DNA of 64,000 nucleotides, taken from assembly GCA_964492335.1 (NCBI GenBank), contig CAZBJX010000007.1, positions 1-64,000 of the forward strand. Reading direction: 5' to 3'. The DNA is from JAFGCL01 sp964492335 (GTDB taxonomy: Bacteria; Chloroflexota; Dehalococcoidia; UBA2247; RBG-13-53-26). The notes beneath the pieces are model-generated. The model did not search any database. It was given only the letters and a program-made list of their open reading frames with translations, and had not been told where the DNA came from. Both the position numbers and the translations under genes were made by a program. Positions 25,210-32,980 of the stretch are shown one piece after another; positions within the stretch are counted from its first letter, which is position 1, and each line of letters opens with the position of its first letter.

Positions 25210-26331
25210 ATGAATATCGGGCTGGTTACTCCGTACGATTACGCCCACCCGGGTGGGGTGAACACCCATATCACCAACCTGGCCATGAACATGGCCGCGA
25301 TGGGGCACCGGGTCAAGGTCCTGGCGCCCTGTTCCGACCAAAGTGCGCTGCCCCAGACGATGCCCATCATCCCCCTGGGGAGGACCATCCCGTACCCCTC
25401 AAACGGCTCGATATCCCGGCTCACGCTGTCGTTCTGGCTGATGCCGAAGATCCGCAGCATCCTCGAAGAAGAGGACTTCGATGTCCTCCACTTCCACGAG
25501 CCGTTGTGTCCCTCCCTGCCCTGGATGGTGCTGCGCTACTCCCGGTCGGTCAACATAGGCACATTCCACGCCTTCTACCGCCGCTCCGCCAACTACCGGG
25601 TCTTCGGCTCCCTGCTGATGCAGCTGCACCGCAAGCTGGACGGGATGATCGCCGTTTCCGAGCCGGCCCGCAGGTTCATCTCCCGGTACTTCCCCGGCGA
25701 CTATCGCGTCATCCCCCACGGGGTGGACATGGACCGTTTCGGGGCCAGGCCGTCCTATGTCGAGCAGTTCCGCGACGGCCGGCTGAACATCCTGTTTGTC
25801 AGCCGCCTGGAGAAACGCAAAGGGGCGAGGTACCTGCTGCACGCCTACAGGAAAGCCAAACACGACTGCCCCCCTTCCAGGCTGATCCTGGTCGGCGCCG
25901 GCGACAAGCAGCGGCGCAACTACCAGAGGTGGGTCAGCGACGTTAACCTGGAGGACGTGGTCTTCACCGGCCAGGTGCCGTACACGGACCTGCCCCGCTA
26001 CTACCACACCGCGGACATCTTCTCCATCCCGGCGGTGGGGCAGGAGAGCTTCGGCATCGTGCTCCTGGAGGCGATGGCGGCCGGCAAGCCCATAGTGGCC
26101 ACCCATATCGACGGCTACGCCAACGTGGTGGCCAACGGGGTCGAGGGCATCCTGGTCAAGCCCAGGGACGAGCAGGCCCTGGCCGACGCGCTGGTCTCGA
26201 TGGCCAACGACAAGGAGCTGCGGGAGAAGATGGGCGCCATGGGCCGGGCCAAGGCGGAGGCCCTGAGATGGCCCGTCATCGCCCAGAGGACGCTGGACTT
26301 CTACCAGGAGTGCATGAGGAACAAGCGTTGA
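25210..26331 (+). CDS. GT4 glycosyltransferase, PimA-like
   Basis: A 373-residue GT-B family 4 enzyme. The N-terminus MNIGLVTPYDYAHPGGVNTH closely matches the acceptor and donor loop of phosphatidylinositol mannosyltransferase PimA. HFHEPLCPSLPW, IPHGVDMDRF and the E-x7-E motif in ESFGIVLLEAMAAGKPIV are present. The context between inositol-phosphate synthase and a CDP-alcohol phosphatidyltransferase supports sugar transfer to an inositol lipid at the inner membrane face. ATG at 25210 is used; TTG at 25198 is in frame, and neither has a clear ribosome binding site. The donor sugar (GDP-mannose or other) cannot be read from sequence. Confidence 0.88.
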   Translation: MNIGLVTPYDYAHPGGVNTHITNLAMNMAAMGHRVKVLAPCSDQSALPQTMPIIPLGRTIPYPSNGSISRLTLSFWLMPKIRSILEEEDFDVLHFHEPLCPSLPWMVLRYSRSVNIGTFHAFYRRSANYRVFGSLLMQLHRKLDGMIAVSEPARRFISRYFPGDYRVIPHGVDMDRFGARPSYVEQFRDGRLNILFVSRLEKRKGARYLLHAYRKAKHDCPPSRLILVGAGDKQRRNYQRWVSDVNLEDVVFTGQVPYTDLPRYYHTADIFSIPAVGQESFGIVLLEAMAAGKPIVATHIDGYANVVANGVEGILVKPRDEQALADALVSMANDKELREKMGAMGRAKAEALRWPVIAQRTLDFYQECMRNKR

Positions 26332-26927
26332 GCGAGCCGGCCGACTGGCGCCACCGGCTGGCGCACCGGTTCACCACACCCGCCGCCAGGCTCCTCTCCT
26401 GGACCGGGGTAACCCCCAACGCCCTCACCGTGACGGGATTCCTGGTCAGCGTGGCCGCCGGAGTCCTCATCGCCCGGGGCTGGTTCCTGGCCGGGGGGCT
26501 GGTGGTGCTCTTCGCGGGGGCCTTCGATCTCATGGACGGGCCGGTGGCCCGCGCCACCGGGAAGGTCTCCAGGTTCGGGGGATTCCTCGACTCCGCGCTG
26601 GACCGCCTCTCCGAGGCGGCGGTGCTGGCCGGCATCCTGGCCTACTACGTCTACAACGGGGGCACCTGGGAGCCCCTGCTGGCCTATGGCTGCTTCGTCG
26701 GCTCGGTCATGGTGAGCTACCTCAGGGCCAGGGCCGAAGGGCTGGGCGTCAAGTGCGAGGTCGGCCTCTTCACCAGGGCGGAGCGGGTCATCGTTATGTC
26801 AATAGGGCTGGTGGCCGGCCAGTGGGTCGGCCTGGCCATTCCGGTGATGCTGGGCATCATCACCGCGCTGGCCTTCCTGACAGTGCTGCAGCGCCTGGTC
26901 CATGTCCAGCGGGCCGGGGGGCCATAG
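26328..26927 (+). CDS. CDP-alcohol phosphatidyltransferase, probable PI-phosphate synthase
   Basis: A 199-residue membrane enzyme with about five hydrophobic segments. The full CDP-alcohol signature D-x2-DG-x2-AR-x8-G-x3-D-x3-D is present in DLMDGPVARATGKVSRFGGF followed by LDSALD. It joins CDP-diacylglycerol to a polar alcohol phosphate. Position after inositol-1-phosphate synthase suggests inositol phosphate as acceptor (phosphatidylinositol-phosphate synthase); glycerol phosphate (PgsA) is the alternative. TTG at 26328 overlaps the stop of the glycosyltransferase (TTGA), showing translational coupling. Confidence 0.88.
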   Translation: MSEPADWRHRLAHRFTTPAARLLSWTGVTPNALTVTGFLVSVAAGVLIARGWFLAGGLVVLFAGAFDLMDGPVARATGKVSRFGGFLDSALDRLSEAAVLAGILAYYVYNGGTWEPLLAYGCFVGSVMVSYLRARAEGLGVKCEVGLFTRAERVIVMSIGLVAGQWVGLAIPVMLGIITALAFLTVLQRLVHVQRAGGP

Positions 26928-26946
26928 CCGCCGGCGGCGGGCCGAC

Positions 26947-26975
26947 TTGCCACGGGAAGGGCCTTGATCTACTAT
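26947..26975 (+). promoter_or_regulatory. purA promoter candidate
   Basis: TTGCCA at 26947-26952 and TACTAT at 26970-26975, with a 17-bp spacer, lie 72 bp before purA. Confidence 0.5.
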
Positions 26976-27046
26976 GGTTAGGGATTAGCCGCCAGCCGCC
27001 ACGGTTCTTCCCCGCGCTGACTGAGCTATCACACAAGTGAGGTCCC

Positions 27047-28330
27047 ATGGCAGTAACCGTTATCGTCGGAGTCCAGTGGGGTGATGAGGGAAAGGGCAAG
27101 GTCATCGATATGCTGGCCGAGAAAGCCAGCATGGTGGTCCGCTTCTCCGGCGGGCCCAACGCCGGCCACACCGTGTACAACCCGCACGGCAAGTTCACGC
27201 TGCACCTCATCCCTGCCGGCATCTTCTACCATCACACCACCTGCATCATCGGCAACGGGGTAGTCATCTCCCCGGCGGTGCTGACCGCGGAGTTGGACCA
27301 GCTGACCGCCAAGGGGATCGACACCTCCCGGCTTTTCATCAGCGCGCGGGCCCACCTCATCATGCCCTATCACACCCTCCTGGACCGGCTGGAGGAAGAG
27401 GCCAAGGGGGCCGCCGCCCTGGGCACCACCCGCAGCGGCGTCGGGCCGGCCTACATGGACAAGGTCGCCCGCCTGGGTATCCGCGCCGGGGACCTGACCG
27501 ACCTCGACGGCTTCCGGCAGCGGCTGCGCTTCGTCCTGGACCAGAAGAACATCGTCATCACCAGGGTCTACGGCGCCCCACCCCTCTCCTTCGATGACAT
27601 CTACGGGCAGTTCCGCCAGTTCGCCGAGCGTCTGGCGCCCATGATACGGGAGACCGAGCCCATCGTGGCAGAGGCCATCGAGAGGAACCACCGGGTCCTG
27701 CTGGAAGGGGCCCAGGGCACCCTCCTGGACGTGGACTTCGGGACCTACCCCTATGTCACCTCTTCCTCGGTCATCGCCGCCGGGGCCTTCTCCGGGCTGG
27801 GCTTGAGCCCCACCAAGATCGACTACGTCTTCGGCGTGGTCAAAGCCTACACCACCCGGGTCGGCGCCGGGCCCATGCCGACGGAGCTGCACGACGAGAC
27901 CGGAGAGAAGATCAGGCAGATAGCCCAGGAGTTCGGGGCCACCACCGGGCGGGCCCGCCGCTGCGGCTGGTTTGACGCCGTGGCAGCGCGGTTCAGCACC
28001 CGCATCAACGGCTTCAACGGGCTGGTGCTGACGCGCCTGGATGTCCTGGACACCTTCCCGGCCATCAAGATATGCACCGGCTACCGGCTGGAGGGGAAGA
28101 TCTCCGACCGTTTCCCCACCAGCATCGCCGCCCTGGAGAAATGCCAGCCGGTCTACGAGGAGATGCCGGGCTGGGAGTGCCCCACCAGCCACATGCGCCG
28201 CTACGAGGAGCTCCCGGAGGCGGCCCGCAACTACGTCAAGAGGCTGGAGGAGCTGATGGGCTGCCCCATCGACATCATCTCCATCGGGCCGCAGCGCGAA
28301 GAGAGCATCACCATCCGGGCCATCCCGTAG
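27047..28330 (+). CDS. purA: adenylosuccinate synthetase
   Basis: A 427-residue GTP-dependent enzyme making adenylosuccinate from IMP and aspartate in AMP synthesis. Signature segments are VIVGVQWGDEGKGKVIDMLA (P-loop and catalytic Asp), RFSGGPNAGHTVY with the catalytic His, and the C-terminal RRCGWFDAVAARFS and ISIGPQREESI segments. Length is normal for bacteria. ATG at 27047 has only a weak GAGGT. It is followed by ruvB, which has its own promoter. Confidence 0.97.
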   Translation: MAVTVIVGVQWGDEGKGKVIDMLAEKASMVVRFSGGPNAGHTVYNPHGKFTLHLIPAGIFYHHTTCIIGNGVVISPAVLTAELDQLTAKGIDTSRLFISARAHLIMPYHTLLDRLEEEAKGAAALGTTRSGVGPAYMDKVARLGIRAGDLTDLDGFRQRLRFVLDQKNIVITRVYGAPPLSFDDIYGQFRQFAERLAPMIRETEPIVAEAIERNHRVLLEGAQGTLLDVDFGTYPYVTSSSVIAAGAFSGLGLSPTKIDYVFGVVKAYTTRVGAGPMPTELHDETGEKIRQIAQEFGATTGRARRCGWFDAVAARFSTRINGFNGLVLTRLDVLDTFPAIKICTGYRLEGKISDRFPTSIAALEKCQPVYEEMPGWECPTSHMRRYEELPEAARNYVKRLEELMGCPIDIISIGPQREESITIRAIP

Positions 28331-28433
28331 GCGGGGCCCCCGCCCGGCGAAGCCGATGCCGGCCAGCCCTCCAATGAACGGGACCCGGGCGCAGCAACCC
28401 GGGATGCAGGCCGCCAGGCCGGGCCAGTCCTGA

Positions 28434-28461
28434 TTGCCCCACCACGAAAACAGGCTATAAT
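28434..28461 (+). promoter_or_regulatory. ruvB promoter giving a leaderless mRNA
   Basis: TTGCCC at 28434-28439 and a consensus TATAAT at 28456-28461 are separated by 16 bp. The expected start point (about 28468-28472) falls on or next to the ATG at 28472, and there is no ribosome binding site. Confidence 0.65.
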
Positions 28462-28471
28462 AGTGAGCCAT

Positions 28472-29509
28472 ATGGCAGACCAGGCTGAAGAGCGGATCGT
28501 CTCCGGCAAGCCCAGGCAGGGCGACACCACGCTGGACCGGTCTCTGCGCCCCCGGCACCTGGCCGAGTACATCGGCCAGGACAAGGTCAAGGAGAACGTC
28601 AAGATAGCCATCGAGGCCACCAGGGCCCGGAAGGAAGCCCTGGACCACGTCCTCATCTACGGGCCTCCGGGCCTGGGCAAGACCACCCTGGCCCACATCA
28701 TCGCCGCCGAGCTGGGGGCCAGCATCCGGGTCACCTCCGGCCCGGCCATCGAGCGCCCCGGCGACCTGGCCGCCATCATCTCCAACCTGCACGAGGGGGA
28801 CATCCTGTTCATCGACGAGGTCCACCGCCTCCCCCGGATCGTGGAGGAAGTGCTCTACCCGGCCATGGAGGACTTCGCCCTGGACATCGTCATCGGCAAG
28901 GGCCCGGGGGCCAAGAGCCTGCGCCTGCACCTGCCCCGCTTCACGCTGATCGGGGCCACCACCCGCTACGCCATGCTCAGCGCCCCGCTGCGGGACCGGT
29001 TCGGGGCCATATACCGGCTGGACTTCTACGACCAGAAGGCCATGGAGACTATCGTGGAGCGCTCCGCGGGCATACTGAAGGTGGAAGCCGAGGACGGCGG
29101 GGTGAAGGAGATCGCCTGCCGCGCCCGCGGCACCCCGCGGGTGGCCAACCGCCTGCTGCGCCGGGTCCGCGACTACGCCCAGGTGAAGGCGAAAGGGGTG
29201 ATCACCAAACCGGTGGCAGTCGATGCCCTGGCCCAGCTGGAGGTGGACCGCATCGGCCTGGACCAGGTGGACCACCGGGTGCTGCGCACCATCGTGGAGA
29301 AGTTCGACGGCGGCCCGGTGGGCCTGGACACCATCGCCGCCTCCATAAGCGAGGAGGCCGACACCATCATGGATGTCTATGAGCCCTACCTGCTGCAGCT
29401 GGGGTTCCTGGAGCGGACGCCCCGCGGACGCATGGCCACCCGCCTGGCCTACGAGCACCTGGGGGTGAAGTACAAGGACAGGCAGTCGGCCCAGGGGCAG
29501 CTCCTTTAG
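28472..29509 (+). CDS. ruvB: Holliday junction branch-migration helicase RuvB
   Basis: A 345-residue AAA+ motor acting with RuvA on Holliday junctions. The opening DTTLDRSLRPRHLAEYIGQD is typical. Walker A is YGPPGLGKTTLAHIIA, Walker B is ILFIDEVHRL, sensor 1 is LIGATTRYAMLSAPLRDRFG, and the C-terminal winged helix ends PRGRMATRLAYEHLGV. ATG at 28472 fits the promoter geometry; a GTG at 28463 would fall at or before the transcription start. ruvA and ruvC are not in this window. queH follows 22 bp later. Confidence 0.97.
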   Translation: MADQAEERIVSGKPRQGDTTLDRSLRPRHLAEYIGQDKVKENVKIAIEATRARKEALDHVLIYGPPGLGKTTLAHIIAAELGASIRVTSGPAIERPGDLAAIISNLHEGDILFIDEVHRLPRIVEEVLYPAMEDFALDIVIGKGPGAKSLRLHLPRFTLIGATTRYAMLSAPLRDRFGAIYRLDFYDQKAMETIVERSAGILKVEAEDGGVKEIACRARGTPRVANRLLRRVRDYAQVKAKGVITKPVAVDALAQLEVDRIGLDQVDHRVLRTIVEKFDGGPVGLDTIAASISEEADTIMDVYEPYLLQLGFLERTPRGRMATRLAYEHLGVKYKDRQSAQGQLL

Positions 29510-29531
29510 CCCTGCAAGGACCACGAGCACC

Positions 29532-30071
29532 ATGCCGTCACTGCTGGTACACACCTGCTGCGGCCCCTGCGCCAGCGGCTGCTTCGAGCACTGGAGGCAG
29601 GAGGGCTTCCAGGTCGCCTCCTTCTGGTACAACCCCAACATCCACCCCTACGCGGAGCACCAGAAGAGGCTGGAGACCCTCCGGGACTTCTTCCGGGAGA
29701 GTCGCACGCCGCTCATAGTCTCCGAGGGGTACGACCTCGTCCCCTACTTCCGGGCAGTCGCCGGCCACGAGGAGGACCGCTGCCGGCACTGCTTCCGCCT
29801 GCGCCTTTCAGCGACGGCCGCCGCTGCCAGGGAGCGGGGCTTCGAGGCTTTCACCACCACCCTGCTCATCAGCCCCTACCAGGACCAGGCGCTGCTGGCC
29901 CGGATCGGCGAGGAGATCGCGCAGAGGGAGGGGCTGCGGTTTGTCTCCGAGGACATGCGGCCCTGCTACGGCGACAGCCGCCGCATCAGCCAGGAGCTGG
30001 ACCTCTACCGGCAGAAGTACTGCGGCTGCGTCTACAGCGAGTGGGAGCGGTCCAGCCGGAAGAAGCGCTGA
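29532..30071 (+). CDS. queH: epoxyqueuosine reductase QueH
   Basis: A 179-residue QueH (DUF208) protein, the cobalamin-independent enzyme performing the last step of queuosine tRNA modification. It has the metal and cluster ligands HTCCGPCASGC at the N-terminus, the central EEDRCRHCFRLRL, and the C-terminal KYCGCVYSE. SPYQDQALLARIG matches the family core. The start ATG follows AAGGA. It overlaps no neighbour and lies 22 bp after ruvB in an apparent ruvB-queH operon; it converges with the TauE/SafE gene. Confidence 0.92.
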   Translation: MPSLLVHTCCGPCASGCFEHWRQEGFQVASFWYNPNIHPYAEHQKRLETLRDFFRESRTPLIVSEGYDLVPYFRAVAGHEEDRCRHCFRLRLSATAAAARERGFEAFTTTLLISPYQDQALLARIGEEIAQREGLRFVSEDMRPCYGDSRRISQELDLYRQKYCGCVYSEWERSSRKKR

Positions 30072-30088
30072 GCCTCCCGCGCGCCGGC

Positions 30089-30895
30089 TCAGTACAGGCC
30101 GATCATGTGCAGCCCCACGGCCGCCATCGCCACGGCGAAGGCAATCCTCAGGACCCGGGCCGGGACGCGGGGAAGGGCCCAGGTGCCCACCTGCGTCAGG
30201 GCGATGCTGGTCGGCGCCAGGCAGAGCCAGGCCAGCGGGTAGAAGTAGCCAAAGGACCCCTCCGGCAGGCCGGTGACCCCCCGGCCATGGATGAAGTACC
30301 CCAGAGACCCTGCGCCGGTGGTGAAGACCATCAGGGCCGCAGACGTGGCCACCGCGCGGTGTATGCGGAACCTGAGGAGGGACACCATCAGGGGCACCGC
30401 CAGGATGCCCCCGCCGGACCCCAGCAGGCCGCTGAACAGCCCCACCAGGGCCCCGGTCCCGGCCCAGAGGGCCGGCCTCTCCGGCTCCGCCTCGGCAGAC
30501 TGCCTGGGCCTGGCGGTCACCAGGCGCAGGCTGGCCAGCAGGACCACGACGCCGAAGACCACCTTCATGACACCCCCGCCGATGACCCGGGTGGTCAGCG
30601 TGGAGCCGACAAGCGACCCGGTCACCCCGGCCACGCCCATGACGATGGCCGCCTTCCACCAGATGGCCCCTCTGCGGTGATGGGCGGCGGTGGTCGCCAC
30701 CGCCGTCGGCAGGATGACCAGCAGGCTGGTGCCGAAGGCGATCTTCACCGCCGCGTCGCGGTCCCAGCCCATGTGCTCGAAGAGGGCCACCATGACCGGG
30801 ACTATGATGAAGGCGCCGCCAACCCCCAGCAACCCCTGGCCCAGGCCGACCACCACGCCGGTGGCCACCAGGATGGCAATGAGGTATGCTTCCAC
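30089..30895 (-). CDS. TauE/SafE-family sulfite/organosulfonate exporter-like protein
   Basis: A 268-residue membrane protein with about eight hydrophobic segments in two halves. The internal repeat GLGQGLLGVGGAFIIVPVMV and GLFSGLLGSGGGILAVPLMV is the family signature. Members export sulfite, sulfoacetate or related anions, but many are uncharacterised. GTG at 30895 is preferred: a TACTCT -10 with TTGGTG -35 (17-bp spacer) lies 7 bp upstream, implying a leaderless mRNA. A TTG 12 codons earlier would extend through the promoter. Its direction matches the transketolase pair upstream. Confidence 0.88.
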   Translation of the reverse strand: MEAYLIAILVATGVVVGLGQGLLGVGGAFIIVPVMVALFEHMGWDRDAAVKIAFGTSLLVILPTAVATTAAHHRRGAIWWKAAIVMGVAGVTGSLVGSTLTTRVIGGGVMKVVFGVVVLLASLRLVTARPRQSAEAEPERPALWAGTGALVGLFSGLLGSGGGILAVPLMVSLLRFRIHRAVATSAALMVFTTGAGSLGYFIHGRGVTGLPEGSFGYFYPLAWLCLAPTSIALTQVGTWALPRVPARVLRIAFAVAMAAVGLHMIGLY

Positions 30896-30902
30896 GAGCA
30901 AT

Positions 30903-30931
30903 AGAGTAGCACAGAGCGGGGGGCTCACCAA
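30903..30931 (-). promoter_or_regulatory. promoter of the TauE/SafE gene
   Basis: TTGGTG (30931-30926) and TACTCT (30908-30903) on the minus strand have a 17-bp spacer. The -10 ends 7 nt before the GTG start codon, predicting a leaderless transcript. Confidence 0.5.
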
Positions 30932-30980
30932 TCCCGAAGCGCGGCCGCCGCATGGTGGCCGGGAGCGCCGGCCGGACCGC

Positions 30981-31955
30981 TCAGGCCCCGAGCGGCCCGG
31001 CGCCGCGGCCCGGCTTCCGGTCGAGCGTGGCCCTTGCGGCCTTCTCGATGGCGGCCGCGGTCAGGCCGTAGTGCTGCAGCAGCTCCTCGGGCCTGCCCGA
31101 CCGGGCATACAGGTCCTTGATGCCCACAAACGACACCGGCACGGGCCGGCGCCGCACCACCGCCTGGGCCACCCTGGCCCCCAGCCCGCCGTGCTCCAGG
31201 TGCTCCTCAGCGGTGACGATGGCCCCGGTCTCCTCCGCGGCCCTGGCCACGGCTTCAACATCAAGAGGCTTGACCGTGGCCATGTTGAGCACCCGGCAGT
31301 CCACCCCCTGCTTCGCCAGGCCCTCGGCGGCCTCCAGGGCCGCCGTCACCATCACCCCGTTGGCGATAACCGTGACATCGCGGCCCTCCCTCATAAGCGC
31401 CGCGCGGCCCATCTCGAACCGGTACCCATCCGGCACCACGCGGCGGACTTTGGGCCGCCCCAGGCGGACGTAGAAGGGCCCCGGCATGGCGGCCACCGCC
31501 CTGATCACCTGCGACGTCTCCTCGGCGTCAGCCGGGACAATGACATCGAAGCCGGGCAGGGAGCAGGCCAGGGCCACGTCCTCAATGGCGTGATGGGACA
31601 TGCCGTCCTCTCCCACGGTGATGCCGCCGTGGGTGGCCACCACCTTGACATTGAGGCGCGCCTGGGATACCGACATCCGCAACTGGTCGAAGACCCGCCC
31701 GGTGGCGAAGACGGCGAAGGTGCTGGCGAAGGCGGTCTTGCCCGAGGCCGCCAGGCCGGCGGCGATGCCGATCATGTTCTGCTCGGCGATACCGCAATCG
31801 AAGAAGCGGCCGGGGAACTCCCTGGCGAAGTGCACGGTCATGGTGGACTTGGACAGATCGGCGTCCAGGACCACGATATCCGGGTCCTCCCGCCCCAGTT
31901 CCACCAGGGTGCGCCCATAGGCCTCCCTGGTGGACATGGATTCCCCCGCCGCCAT
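30981..31955 (-). CDS. transketolase, C-terminal subunit
   Basis: A 324-residue pyrimidine-binding and C-terminal half of a split transketolase. AEQNMIGIAAGLAASGKTAF contains the conserved Glu that activates thiamine diphosphate. HGGITVGEDGMSHHAIEDVAL is typical of transketolase/DXS C-terminal halves, and the C-terminal domain ends with LEHGGLGARVAQAVV and YARSGRPEELLQHYGL. It begins 1 bp after the stop of the N-terminal subunit. Split transketolases are usual in archaea and several anaerobic bacteria, serving the pentose phosphate pathway. Confidence 0.92.
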   Translation of the reverse strand: MAAGESMSTREAYGRTLVELGREDPDIVVLDADLSKSTMTVHFAREFPGRFFDCGIAEQNMIGIAAGLAASGKTAFASTFAVFATGRVFDQLRMSVSQARLNVKVVATHGGITVGEDGMSHHAIEDVALACSLPGFDVIVPADAEETSQVIRAVAAMPGPFYVRLGRPKVRRVVPDGYRFEMGRAALMREGRDVTVIANGVMVTAALEAAEGLAKQGVDCRVLNMATVKPLDVEAVARAAEETGAIVTAEEHLEHGGLGARVAQAVVRRRPVPVSFVGIKDLYARSGRPEELLQHYGLTAAAIEKAARATLDRKPGRGAGPLGA

Positions 31956-31956
31956 G

Positions 31957-32862
31957 CTAGGCCAGCTCCTCGAGAGCCCGCGCCGCTTCCTCGCGGGTGG
32001 GGGCCTTGCCGTGGAAGTCGACCTGGTTCTCCATGAAGCTGACGCCCTTGCCCTTGACGGTGCGGGCGATGATCATCGTCGGCCGCCCTTTCACCGAGGC
32101 GGCCTGCCCGAAGGCCGCCAGCAGCGCGGGGAAGTCATGTCCATCGGCCTCAATGACGTTCCACCCGAACGCCCGCCACTTGTCAGAGAAGGGCTCCAGG
32201 TCCATCACGTCCCGGTTCCAGCCGTCGATCTGCAGCCCGTTGCGGTCCACGATGCCCACCAGGTTGTCCAGCTTGAAGTGAGCAGCGGCCATGGCCGCTT
32301 CCCACACCTGCCCTTCATCGCACTCACCGTCACCGAGCAGGACGTAGACGCGGTAGCCCCGGCCGTCCAGGCGGCCCGCCAGGGCGGCGCCGATGCCGAA
32401 GGACAGGCCCTGGCCCAACGAACCGGAGGTGGCCTCCAGCCCCGGCGTGCAGGACTTGTCCGGATGGCCCTGGAGCGGACTGTCGATCCTCCGCAGGGTA
32501 CAGAGCTGCCCCGTGTCCACCAGCCCCACCTCCGCCAGTACGGCGTAGAGGGCCGGGGCGGCGTGGCCCTTGCTGAGGATGAAGCGGTCCCGGTCGGGCC
32601 ACCCCGGGTCGTCCGCCCGGTAGCGCATCACCCGGAAGTAGAGGGCGGTCAGTATCTCCACTGTGGAAAGGGACCCTCCGGGGTGGCCGCTGCCCGCGGC
32701 CGCAGTCATCTCGATAATGTGCCGCCGCAGGGCCCTGGCCATGGCCTGAAGGTCCGGCAGGCTGTCGAGCCTCCTGCCTTCTGCAGGCACCTCTTCTGCA
32801 GGCACCTCTTCTGCGGGCTCCTTCCCTTCACTCATAGCAAATGCGAGGCCATCATACATCAT
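31957..32862 (-). CDS. transketolase, N-terminal subunit
   Basis: A 301-residue thiamine-diphosphate-binding half. The diphosphate/Mg motif GDGECDEGQVWEAAMAAAHF is followed by NLVGIVDRNGLQIDG. HIIEMTAAAGSGHPGGSLS and FILSKGHAAPALYAVLAE are diagnostic. ATG at 32862 (or 32859) fits a CATAAT -10 eight bp upstream and would be leaderless; ATG at 32835 is an alternative without a ribosome binding site. The N-terminal extension contains a PAEEV repeat from a 15-bp tandem duplication. Coupled to the C-terminal subunit. Confidence 0.9.
   Translation of the reverse strand: MMYDGLAFAMSEGKEPAEEVPAEEVPAEGRRLDSLPDLQAMARALRRHIIEMTAAAGSGHPGGSLSTVEILTALYFRVMRYRADDPGWPDRDRFILSKGHAAPALYAVLAEVGLVDTGQLCTLRRIDSPLQGHPDKSCTPGLEATSGSLGQGLSFGIGAALAGRLDGRGYRVYVLLGDGECDEGQVWEAAMAAAHFKLDNLVGIVDRNGLQIDGWNRDVMDLEPFSDKWRAFGWNVIEADGHDFPALLAAFGQAASVKGRPTMIIARTVKGKGVSFMENQVDFHGKAPTREEAARALEELA
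32781..32815 (-). repeat. 15-bp tandem repeat in transketolase N-terminus
   Basis: The unit CTGCAGGCACCTCTT occurs twice in tandem (32781-32795 and 32796-32810) and a third, partial unit follows. On the coding strand it encodes EEVPAEEVPAEG. It lies before the conserved fold, so copy-number change should be tolerated. Confidence 0.8.
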
Positions 32863-32870
32863 ACATCCCC

Positions 32871-32876
32871 ATTATG
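32871..32876 (-). promoter_or_regulatory. -10 element for the transketolase pair
   Basis: CATAAT on the minus strand lies 8 bp before the ATG at 32862. No good -35 is visible at 16-18 bp. It lies back to back with the livK promoter. Confidence 0.4.
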
Positions 32877-32898
32877 CCCCCCGGCAATCCCGGCAGAT

Positions 32899-32928
32899 TT
32901 GCAGGCTGGAGAGGCCAGTTGCTATAAT
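32899..32928 (+). promoter_or_regulatory. livK promoter
   Basis: TTGCAG at 32899-32904 and consensus TATAAT at 32923-32928 with an 18-bp spacer lie about 50 bp before livK. This is the only clear promoter before the 11-kb liv-ior-paaK-AFOR run. Confidence 0.65.
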
Positions 32929-32980
32929 TCTTCGTATCCGCGTGGACAGGGCATATCAGCCAAAAGGAGGGTTCAGGCAC

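Noticed and set aside
27029..29641. 870-codon minus-strand frame across purA and ruvB
   Set aside because: It runs antisense to two unmistakable housekeeping genes and has shadow-frame composition.
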